A stretch of 47,642 bases of DNA, from the NCBI GenBank assembly GCA_029266525.1, contig JAQSWQ010000020.1:1-47642 (forward strand), written 5' to 3'. The DNA comes from Microvirga sp. Its GTDB lineage: Bacteria > Pseudomonadota > Alphaproteobacteria > Rhizobiales > Beijerinckiaceae. Below, in pieces: positions 1 through 7,210 of this stretch. Under the pieces are notes generated by a model. It was not told the origin of the DNA and made no database searches. It saw nothing but the letters and a program-made list of their open reading frames with translations. Position 1 is the stretch's first letter, and the number at the start of each line of letters is the position of its first letter. Made by a program: the position numbers and the translations under genes.

Positions 1-29
1 GCTTCGGCCAGCACCTGCCCAGCCGAAGC
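1..29 (-). terminator. hairpin just downstream of prfB
   Basis: An 8-bp perfect inverted repeat (GCTTCGGC at 1-8, GCCGAAGC at 22-29, 13-nt loop) starts 20 nt beyond the prfB stop on the minus strand. It could end prfB transcription. The adjoining CGGGATGAC (29-37) matches the end of the GTCATCCCGG...CCGGGATGAC repeat found elsewhere in the window, so this may instead be the cut-off end of another repeat copy. No T-run is visible inside the window. Confidence 0.35.
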
Positions 30-48
30 GGGATGACGAGACGAGCTG

Positions 49-1177
49 CTAATCGATGTCCTCGACTTCCGCCGCGCCGCCGTAGACGCGCTGCGCGAGC
101 GCGGCTTCCATGAAGGGGTCGAGATCGCCGTCGAGGACGTCGGAGGGGCTCGTCGACTGCGTGCCGGTGCGCAGGTCCTTCACGAGCTGATAGGGCTGCA
201 GCACGTAGGAGCGGATCTGGTGGCCCCAGCCGATATCGGTCTTCGACGCCGCCTCGGCGTTCGCCTTATCCTCGCGCTTCTTCAGCTCGAGATCGTAGAG
301 CCGCGCGCGCAGCATGTTCCAGGCTGTGGCGCGGTTCTTGTGCTGCGAGCGCTCCTGCTGGCAGGCGACCACGATGCCGGTCGGGATGTGGGTGATGCGC
401 ACGGCGGAATCGGTCGTGTTGACGTGCTGCCCGCCGGCGCCTGAAGCCCGGTAGGTGTCGATCCGGCAGTCGGATTCGTTGACCTTGATGTCGATGCGGT
501 CGTCGATCACCGGATAGACCCAGACCGAGGCGAAGCTCGTGTGGCGGCGCGCATTCGAGTCGAAGGGCGAGATGCGCACGAGCCGATGCACGCCGGATTC
601 GGTCTTGAGCCAGCCATAGGCGTTATGGCCCTTGATCAGAAGCGTCGCGCCCTTGATGCCGGCCTCCTCGCCATCGGTCCAGTCGACCACGTCGACCTTG
701 TAGCCGTGCTTCTCGGCCCAGCGTCCGTACATGCGCTGGAGCATCTGGGCCCAGTCCTGGCTCTCGGTGCCGCCGGCCCCCGAATGGACCTCGAGGTAGG
801 TGTCGTTCGGGTCGGCTTCGCCGGACAGGAGGGTCTCGATCTGCCGGCGAGCCGCTTCGGCCTCCACCTTGCGCAGCGCCGCCTCGCCTTCGGCGATGCT
901 GGCCTCGTCGCCTTCGGCCTCCCCGAGCTCGATCAGCGTGGCGGCATCGTCGAGCTCCTGCTCGAGCCGCTTGATGGCGCCGACCTGGTCCTCGAGCGCA
1001 GTGCGCTCGCGCATGATCTTCTGGGCCGCGTCAGGGTCGTTCCACAGCCCCGAGCTCTCGGCCTGAGCATTCAGCTCGGCGAGGCGTCGCTGCGCCTTGT
1101 CCCAGTCAAAGATGCCTCCTCAGCAGCCCGATCGACTGCTTGGCGGCTTCCGCGAGGCTTTCGATTTCCGCGCGCAT
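49..1177 (-). CDS. prfB: peptide chain release factor 2, with programmed +1 frameshift
   Basis: RF2 recognises UGA and UAA stop codons and triggers peptidyl-tRNA hydrolysis on the ribosome. The main frame carries the class-I release-factor core, including the GGQ catalytic motif ([11 protein letters not shown]) and the stop-codon-recognition region ahead of it. The longest open frame starts only at 1014, but the true start is ATG at 1177. It gives 23 codons ([19 protein letters not shown]...) ending in CTT and an in-frame TGA at 1108-1106. A +1 shift joins this to the main frame through GAC TGG GAC, giving about 375 residues, the usual RF2 length. The gene is codirectional with and downstream of mrcA, separated from it by a hairpin. 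The reading as RF2 rather than RF1 rests on this frameshift, which is diagnostic of prfB. Confidence 0.97.
1105..1120 (-). promoter_or_regulatory. RF2 programmed +1 frameshift site
   Basis: Read on the minus strand the element is AGGAGG CAT CTT TGA C. AGGAGG (1120-1115) is an internal Shine-Dalgarno, three nucleotides before the slippery CTT (1111-1109), followed by TGA (1108-1106) and C. This is the spacing and order of the classical RF2 autoregulatory site: when RF2 is scarce, slow reading of UGA lets the ribosome slip forward and make full-length RF2. The SD here is a perfect AGGAGG. Confidence 0.96.
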
Positions 1178-1206
1178 GATTTCTCGTGCAGGTCCTGAAA
1201 ACGAAG

Positions 1207-1234
1207 GAGCGGCGTCATAGGGGCGACGCCGCTC
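1207..1234 (-). terminator. terminator-like hairpin after mrcA
   Basis: A 10-bp perfect stem (GAGCGGCGTC at 1207-1216, GACGCCGCTC at 1225-1234) with an 8-nt loop lies between the mrcA stop and the prfB start. Read on the minus strand it is followed by CTTCGTTTTC, a modest T-rich tail, so it fits an intrinsic terminator for mrcA. Confidence 0.6.
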
Positions 1235-1260
1235 GCTATAAACAACAGCGATCGTTACGA

Positions 1261-3690
1261 TCAGTAGAGACCGCCGGTCCCCACCGTCACGGCGCGCTCG
1301 GCCTCGGCGCTGACGCCGCCGCCGCCATAGCCGATAACGGCATAGCTGTCAGGGGGGCCGGTGCCGGGCTTGAAGGCCTCGAGGATTGCGCCGCCGCCCT
1401 CGCCCGATCCGGCGCGCAGGCCGCTGCCATGCGCGACGCGCACGAGCTTGATCCCCGGGGGCACGCGGAATGGCGTCGGCGGCTTGTCCTTCAGCGCCAA
1501 CTGCATGAAGTCGCGCACGATCGGCGCCGAGAAGCCGCCGCCGGTCGCGCGGTCGCCGAGCGACTGCGGCTTGTCGTAGCCGAGATAGACGCCCGCGGCG
1601 AGATCCGGCGAGAAGCCGATGAACCACACGTCCTTGGCGTCGTTGGTGGTGCCGGTCTTGCCGGCGATCGGCTTGCCGACCGCCTTCAGCGCCGTGCCGG
1701 TGCCGCGCTGCACCGCGCCCTCGAGGATCGAGACCATTTGGTAGGCGGTGAGCGGGTCCACCACCTGCTCGCGCTTGTCGATCAGCTTCGGCTCGTCCTG
1801 GCCGTTCCATTTCTCGGCGCTGCAACCGACGCATTGGCGGTCGTCGTGGCGATAGATGGTTTGGCCGGTGCGGTCCTGGATGCGGTCGATCAGGGTCGGC
1901 CGAATGCGCCGTCCGCCGTTCGCGATCATCGAGTAGCCGGCGACCATGCGCATGACGGTGGTCTCGCCAGCGCCGAGCGCCATCGACAGCACGGGCAGCA
2001 TGTCGTCATAGATCCCGAAGCGGCGGGAGTACTCGGCGACGAGCGGCATGCCGACATCCTTGGCAAGCCGCACGGTCATCAGGTTCTTCGAATGCTCGAT
2101 GCCCTGGCGCAGCGTGCGCGGGCCGGTCGGCTTGCCGTCGTAGTTCGACGGGCTCCAGGATTCCTGCCCCGGTCCCATGTCGATGGTGATCGGGGCGTCC
2201 ATGATGATGCTCGACGGCGTGTAGCCGTTGTCGAGCGCCGCCGTGTAGACGAAGGGCTTGAACGAGGACCCCGGCTGCCGCAGCGCCTGGGTCGCCCGGT
2301 TGAACTCGCTCTGATCGAAGGAGAAGCCGCCGACCATCGCATGCACGCGGCCGGTATGCGGGTCCATGACGACCATGGCGCCCGAGACCTCCGGCACCTG
2401 GCGCAGCCGGTACTGGCTCTGCTTGTCGGCGATCGGCTCGACATAGACGACGTCGCCTGCGCCGACCACCTGGGCGATGTTGCGGCGCGTCCAGCGAACG
2501 CCGTCGGCCGTGATCGTGCCGAGCTCGCGCTCGCGCGAGGGCTGGCCCGACGATTCGCGCTTTGGCTGGAGTCCGATGCGGGCCTGCCCGCCCGCCACCT
2601 CGAGCACCACGGCAAGCCGCCAGGGCTGCACGTCGCCGAGCGCCGGCACCTCTGCGAGCGCGAGCCCCCATTCGCGGCCGGTGAGCTCGAGCTTCTGCGC
2701 CGCGCCGCGCCAGCCGCGCGCCTCGTCGTAGCGGATGAGGCCGTCGACGAGCGCCTTGCGGGCATAGGCCTGCATCTTGGGATCGAGGGTGGTGCGGACC
2801 GAAAGGCCGCCCTCGTAGAGCTTCTTCTCGCCGTAGCGGTCGGCGATCTCGCGCCGGACCTCCTCGGCGAAGAAGCCCGACGCGATGGTGTTCGGCGAGA
2901 TCACGCGCGGATGGACGTTGAGCGGCTCGCGCTTGGCGGCGTCGGCCTCCTCGCGCTTGACGTAGCCGTTGTCGACCATGCGGTCGAGCACCCAGTTGCG
3001 GCGGTCGATCGCCGCTTGGCGCTGGCGGAACGGGTGATAGTTGTTCGGGGCCTTCGGCAGGGCGGCGAGATAGGCGGCCTCGGCGAGCGTCAGCTCGTGG
3101 ACGGACTTGCCGAAATAGTCGAGCGCCGTCGCGGCGATGCCGTGGAGGTTGCGGCCCGGGAACGGCGTGCCGAGGAAGATCTCGTTGAGGTAGAGCTCGA
3201 GGATGCGGTCCTTCGAGTAGGTCGCCTCGATGCGGAAGGCGATGAGCGCTTCGCGGATCTTGCGCTCATAGGAGCGCTCGTTGCCGACGAGGAAGTTCTT
3301 GGCGACCTGCTGCGTGATGGTCGAGGCGCCCTGCTGCCGGCCGCCGCCCTTGAGGTTCGTGACGACGGCGCGGATGACGCCTTCGGGATCGATGCCGTTA
3401 TGGCGGTAGAAGTTCTTGTCCTCGGCCGAGAGGAAAGCGCCGATCACCTGCTTCGGCACCGCCTGGATCGGAACGTAGAGCCGGCGCTCGCGCGCGTATT
3501 CGGCGAGCAGGCTGCCGTCGCCCGCATGGACGCGGGTCATCACCGGCGGCTCGTAATTCGCTAGCTGCGCGTGATCCGGCAGGTCCTGCGAGTATTTCCA
3601 ATACCCGTAACCCGCGACCGCGGCTCCGATCAGGAAGAAGATCGCTCCCACGCTGAAGAGGAAGCCGAAGAAACGTAGGATGAACCGCAT
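1261..3690 (-). CDS. mrcA: penicillin-binding protein 1A (bifunctional glycosyltransferase/transpeptidase)
   Basis: A class A PBP of 809 residues that polymerises lipid II and cross-links peptidoglycan at the inner membrane, with both domains in the periplasm. An N-terminal membrane anchor covers about residues 3-30. The GT51 domain shows EDKNFYRH (catalytic Glu90), GASTITQQ (121-128), RKIREAL and LELYLNEIFLG. The transpeptidase domain shows the serine motif SSFKPF (about 474), SKN (about 534) and KTGTT (about 677). Length and domain order are normal. It lies upstream of prfB on the same strand, with amiC behind it in the same direction, a common order in Hyphomicrobiales. Confidence 0.96.
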   Translation of the reverse strand: MRFILRFFGFLFSVGAIFFLIGAAVAGYGYWKYSQDLPDHAQLANYEPPVMTRVHAGDGSLLAEYARERRLYVPIQAVPKQVIGAFLSAEDKNFYRHNGIDPEGVIRAVVTNLKGGGRQQGASTITQQVAKNFLVGNERSYERKIREALIAFRIEATYSKDRILELYLNEIFLGTPFPGRNLHGIAATALDYFGKSVHELTLAEAAYLAALPKAPNNYHPFRQRQAAIDRRNWVLDRMVDNGYVKREEADAAKREPLNVHPRVISPNTIASGFFAEEVRREIADRYGEKKLYEGGLSVRTTLDPKMQAYARKALVDGLIRYDEARGWRGAAQKLELTGREWGLALAEVPALGDVQPWRLAVVLEVAGGQARIGLQPKRESSGQPSRERELGTITADGVRWTRRNIAQVVGAGDVVYVEPIADKQSQYRLRQVPEVSGAMVVMDPHTGRVHAMVGGFSFDQSEFNRATQALRQPGSSFKPFVYTAALDNGYTPSSIIMDAPITIDMGPGQESWSPSNYDGKPTGPRTLRQGIEHSKNLMTVRLAKDVGMPLVAEYSRRFGIYDDMLPVLSMALGAGETTVMRMVAGYSMIANGGRRIRPTLIDRIQDRTGQTIYRHDDRQCVGCSAEKWNGQDEPKLIDKREQVVDPLTAYQMVSILEGAVQRGTGTALKAVGKPIAGKTGTTNDAKDVWFIGFSPDLAAGVYLGYDKPQSLGDRATGGGFSAPIVRDFMQLALKDKPPTPFRVPPGIKLVRVAHGSGLRAGSGEGGGAILEAFKPGTGPPDSYAVIGYGGGGVSAEAERAVTVGTGGLY

Positions 3691-3889
3691 TCCGTGCCTT
3701 GCCCGTCGTTATGGCCCAGGGCGCCTGGCGCGTCGGGCCTTGAGTGCTCTTGCAAGCGCGATGCAGCTGGTCCCCAAGCGGCGTCGCCGACATCCCCCAG
3801 CCGGCGGCGAAGCTATCACGATGATTCAGACCCCCGCCACGCCTTTGGACAACCGATCTATGGTGAAACTGCGGCGAGGCCCGCGGCGC

Positions 3890-5149
3890 TTACGGCGAAG
3901 TCGGCGCTCCGTGCCCTGCGACGCGCGCGCCGAAATAGCGGTCGATCGCCGAGGTCATTGCCGCCGCCGAGCGCTCGCGCCAGGCCTCTGAGGTCAATAG
4001 ATCGATATCCTTGCGGCTCGACAGATAGCCGAGCTCGACGAGCACCGACGGCACGTCCGGCGCCCTCAGCACAAGGAAGCGCGCCTCGCGGTGGGGCTTC
4101 TTGCTCAGCGGCATCACCGGGTCGAGCGCGCCGAGAAGCCTTTTCGTAAAGCGGTGCGAGAAGCCGCGCGTCTCGCGCATCGTGAGGTCCTGCAGAATGT
4201 CGGCGACCTCGCTTGCCGTCTCGCGCGCCTCTACGCCACCGACGGCATCGGCCTTGTTCTCGCGCTCGGCGAGGCGCTCCGACTCGACGTCCGTCGCGCG
4301 CTCGGCTCCGGTATAGACCGTGCTGCCGCGGATATGCGGGGCGGCCGAGATCGAATCGGCGTGGATCGAGATGAAGAGATCGGCCTTGGCCGCGCGCGCC
4401 ATGCGGACGCGCTCGTCAAGAGCCACGAACGCGTCCTGGTCGCGGGTCATCGCGATCCGGTAGCGCCCCGTATGCTCGAGCCGTGCCTTGAGGCGCTGCG
4501 CGAAGGCGAAGACGATGTCCTTCTCGAAGGCCCCCGACGAGGCGACGGCACCCGGATCGATGCCGCCATGGCCGGCATCGAGCACGATCAGGGGACGCCT
4601 GTCCTCGCCCTTTGACGCCACGCTCCCGGTGGAGACCGGATCGGGCACCGCCGGCAGCTCCGGCTTTGCCGACCGCCTGAATGCCTCCCGATCGGTCTTG
4701 GTCAGCTCGATGGTCAACAGCGCCGCCCCGTCCGCCGGACGGGTTGCGGCCTCGACCGACGACACGAGCGCCGGCTGGCTGAGCTCGACGACGATCCGCG
4801 AGCGGCCGGGCGCGAAAAGGCCGTAGCGGTAGGAAGAAACCAGCCCCTCGCGTCGGCGGCCCGTCTCCGCCGGCAGCTGGAAGTTCACTTCCGGCAGGTC
4901 GACGATGATCCTGTCCGGACGCTCGATCGCGAAGGAGCGGGCCTCGACCGGAGCCGACAGGACGAAGGTCAGTCGGGTCTTGCCGGCGTCGCTCTTCGCC
5001 TCAGCCGCGATCGCGACGGGCCGTCGGAATTCGGCGGAAGCAGCGTGTGAATTCGGGGACGCGGCAAGAGGCGCGGCAAGAACGGCTTGCGCCCCCAGGC
5101 AGAAGGCGCCACAGGCGAGGGCCAAATTCTTCAGTCGGGCGAGCCACAT
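3890..5149 (-). CDS. amiC: N-acetylmuramoyl-L-alanine amidase with AMIN domain
   Basis: A periplasmic zinc amidase of 419 residues that cuts the stem peptide from N-acetylmuramic acid during septum splitting. The N-terminus is a signal peptide (MWLARLKNLALAC... to about residue 25, cleavage near VLAA). An AMIN domain (about 45-150) should target it to peptidoglycan at the septum. The Amidase_3 domain starts near 187. Zinc ligands are His194 (DAGHGG), Glu209 (FEKD) and His263 (SIHAD), and the catalytic glutamate is Glu372 (LVELGY). It precedes mrcA in the same direction with a 199-nt gap (3691-3889) in which I see no gene. AmiC is the nearest family name; single-amidase alphaproteobacteria use this gene for all such activity. 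Confidence 0.93.
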   Translation of the reverse strand: MWLARLKNLALACGAFCLGAQAVLAAPLAASPNSHAASAEFRRPVAIAAEAKSDAGKTRLTFVLSAPVEARSFAIERPDRIIVDLPEVNFQLPAETGRRREGLVSSYRYGLFAPGRSRIVVELSQPALVSSVEAATRPADGAALLTIELTKTDREAFRRSAKPELPAVPDPVSTGSVASKGEDRRPLIVLDAGHGGIDPGAVASSGAFEKDIVFAFAQRLKARLEHTGRYRIAMTRDQDAFVALDERVRMARAAKADLFISIHADSISAAPHIRGSTVYTGAERATDVESERLAERENKADAVGGVEARETASEVADILQDLTMRETRGFSHRFTKRLLGALDPVMPLSKKPHREARFLVLRAPDVPSVLVELGYLSSRKDIDLLTSEAWRERSAAAMTSAIDRYFGARVAGHGAPTSP

Positions 5150-5258
5150 CGTCCGAATCCCGGTCCCCGAACGCCCTCCCCTGATCGATACCCCCGCTTG
5201 GTTAAGGAAGCTTGTAGCAGAGAACGCCGGGAAAGCCGAGCCGTTGCATCCGGGGGTG

Positions 5259-5310
5259 CTGTCCTAGTTAGGTCCGGAGTGCCTAATTCGCCGGAGCGTG
5301 TGTCCTAATT
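5259..5310. repeat. TGTCCTA-type short repeats at left edge of accessory patch
   Basis: TGTCCTAG (5259-5266) and GTGTCCTAATT (5300-5310) recur as GTGTCCTAATT (6670-6680) and TGTCCTAG (6693-6700) at the other side of the accessory patch. TGTCCTAA-like ends suit IS481-family elements, and a transposase tail is present at the right-hand side. I read these as degraded IS ends, not as an intact element. Confidence 0.45.
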
Positions 5311-5370
5311 CGGCTCGACCGACCCGCTGCCGCATGATCCTCTGCCGGAAGGGGACAGTGGGAGGGTCGC

Positions 5371-6104
5371 ATGAAGCGTCTTTGGCTGATTTCGATGGCG
5401 ATGGTTGCTTGGTCGAGCGGGGCAAGTTCGCAGGAGCTTGTTGCTGCCGACGCGGCAGCGGCGGGGGTTCTCACCTTACCCTTCCCTGAGGTCCCGGCCG
5501 GATCGCAGATCGACCCCCGCGTCACATTTATCCCGTTCCACGTGGCCGGGCATTCGCGAGGGTTTATCAGGCTCTCGGACCTGCTGGCTGTTTCACGAGG
5601 GCAGCAAGGGCCGGCAGGACCACAGGGCCCATCGGGCTGCAAGGCCCGGCAGGCCCGCAAGGCTTAGTCGGCCCTCAGGGCGCTACGGGCGCTCAGGGAC
5701 CCGCGGGACCTCAGGGGCCGCAGGGACCTCAGGGGCCGCAGGGAGCACAGGGCCCCCAAGGGCCGCAGGGCCTCCAGGGACCGCCGGGACCGCAAGGGGC
5801 CCAGGGACCTCCCGGGCCGGCTGGTGGGCTGGACATTCGCACGGCCCAACTCATTTTCTTCGCAGAGCGAGATGCGCGCCGGGCAAGGGAAGGCACCGTG
5901 TTGTCTTCGGCGATCAGCATTTTACCGCCGAATGCGGGGGATCGATTCGCGCTGACGTTCAGCGGAGCGGCGACGGACGGTCAAGGAGCCGGCAGCGTGA
6001 GCGTAAGCTATCGCGTTGGGAACGATGCTTTGGTCTTTGGCGGTCTGGCTGTCAGTCAGACACAGGCACTCGCCAAAGGCGGGGTGTCGTTCTCGTTTCG
6101 ATGA
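5371..6104 (+). pseudogene. collagen-like surface protein with possible YadA-type anchor, frameshifted
   Basis: ATG at 5371 follows a clear GGGAGG ribosome site and opens a secreted protein. Residues 1-21 are a signal peptide (MKRLWLISMAMVAWSSG...), then about 55 residues of unassigned stalk, then a Gly-X-Y tract. The first frame hits TAG at 5665. One missing base between CCA (5629-5631) and GGG (5634-5636) explains this: past it, Gly-X-Y continues in the next frame to about 5822, then a 91-residue C-terminus ends at 6104. Restoring one base gives about 244 residues. The C-terminus has a short helix and amphipathic strands ending GGVSFSFR, which resembles the YadA membrane anchor of trimeric autotransporters; that match is by eye. 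It may be a real pseudogene or a sequencing error. Confidence 0.7.
5599..5822 (+). repeat. Gly-X-Y collagen-like repeat
   Basis: About 25 Gly-X-Y triplets, dominated by GPQ, with GPA, GAQ, GLQ, GPP and GQQ, encoded by near-identical CAGGGGCCG/CAGGGACCT units. The repeat periodicity runs straight across the frameshift near 5631, which shows that both frames once formed one protein. Confidence 0.9.
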
Positions 6105-6110
6105 TGCACA

Positions 6111-6134
6111 GAGGCCGCCTCAGTGGGCGGCCTC
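6111..6134 (+). terminator. hairpin after collagen-like gene
   Basis: A perfect 9-bp stem (GAGGCCGCC at 6111-6119, GGCGGCCTC at 6126-6134) with a 6-nt loop sits 6 nt after the stop at 6104. There is no T-run, so it may act as an RNA stabiliser or a weak terminator. Confidence 0.5.
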
Positions 6135-6140
6135 GCTCGC

Positions 6141-6640
6141 TCATTGGTCGGGACGCGGCGAGCGGTCCGCGCGAGCCGCACTGACTACGATGCCTCCGCC
6201 CTCGCCCTTGTAGATCAGGTCGAAGATGTTGGCGGCGGTTTGAAGCCACTTCACCCGTGCCGGCGAGGGCCAGCCGGATCCGGCTCCGGTAGGGTGGCGA
6301 GAAAACCAAGGCAGGCTGACCCTGGCGGGGGTCGAAGTTTCCGTCCGCGCTGACCTTCCCGTTATGGGGACAGCGAGAGGCCGGGAACAGATGGGGTGCG
6401 GCTGTGTTGCGCATGACCCAGGATGATGCCGATACGGAAACGGCGCGAGGCCGGCGGCGGGATATGGGCGTATACGTCGCGACCCTCGGGCGGCTGCACG
6501 CCGGTCAGAACCTCGCCACGGATCGCGAGGTCGCGAACCGGCTGTGGCATGTCCATTGACGTACAGCACGGGGAGGTGTTCACCGCGCCAGACTCGAACA
6601 CCCGCCGCATGAACGATCTGGAGAATGCCTGCCGGTTCAT
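6141..6640 (-). pseudogene. decayed reading frame of unknown function
   Basis: Minus-strand frames in this stretch carry protein-like text that jumps between frames. One frame has VQPPEGRDVYAHIPPPASRR (about 6490-6430), a second has GKVSADGNFDPRQGQPALVF (about 6360-6300), and a third has KWLQTAANIFDLIYKGEGGG (about 6250-6195), ending near 6141. This fits one gene with at least two frameshifts. I do not recognise the family. The opposite strand has a short open frame at 6423-6665 that is no more convincing. Confidence 0.35.
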
Positions 6641-6669
6641 CGCCGCCCTGTGGGATAGGGCCTAGGCAA

Positions 6670-6790
6670 GTGTCCTAATTTCAAATTGCCGGTGTCCTAG
6701 GACAGTACCCATCCGGGATACAGCGCCCCGACATCTTGCCAAGCGCCCGTTCGGGTCTGTAATGATCCAGACCCCGTTCGGCTCCCCGAA
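6670..6790 (-). mobile_element. IS481-like transposase tail and end repeat (remnant)
   Basis: Read on the minus strand, the end of a short frame gives LDHYRPERALGKM and stops at 6681. This matches the conserved C-terminal HxRPHxALG region of DDE transposases of the IS481/IS3 type. GTGTCCTAATT lies at 6670-6680, just outside the stop, where an IS481 terminal repeat would be. The rest of the transposase is absent, so this is a dead fragment. Confidence 0.5.
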
Positions 6791-7210
6791 TCCGAAGGCG
6801 GTTCCGCAGGCTAGGCCGTCGGCCGCTCGCCCGCGGGAACGTCTTTCCCCTACGGCAACCTACCGGACGCGGCGTCAGCTTGGGCGACATCCGTCGCCAT
6901 TCGCGATGGCCGGCCTCCGGCCCATCGAATTTGGAAGGTCGTTGATCGATGGGCGAAAGGACGAGACCAGCGCTGCTGCTCGTTTACGCCCGGGCGGTGA
7001 GGCGCGCGTACCGCGCCCGCAACCGCCGGCAATCGTCGACGACCATGGTCAACCCCAGGCGCGCCTCCTCGAGGCGCGCGACGGCGATCGCCGACACTCT
7101 CCGGACCATCTCGCCGCTTCCGGTATGGAGGCTTCCGCGCGTGTCGCGCCTCGAGCCCTCTGCGGGCGAGGGGCGAGGAGCAAGGTCCGCGATCGCCATG
7201 AGAGCCCGTC
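6791..7210 (+). other. gene-free leader upstream of rne
   Basis: About 420 nt separate the IS remnant from the rne start. Open frames here on both strands look like shadows, without plausible protein composition or ribosome sites. A long untranslated leader would suit rne, whose mRNA is autoregulated through its leader in enterobacteria, but I see no recognisable conserved element here. Confidence 0.4.

Noticed and set aside
1186-3564. 792-residue open frame on the plus strand
   Set aside because: It is the antisense shadow of mrcA; composition is Arg/Ala/His-rich and no domain is visible.
5405-6184. 259-residue open frame over the collagen-like gene
   Set aside because: It is the third frame of the Gly-X-Y repeat; the repeat text is found in the other two frames.
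6423-6665. 80-residue open frame on the plus strand
   Set aside because: It overlaps the decayed minus-strand frame and neither has a clear family; the minus-strand pieces have more natural composition.
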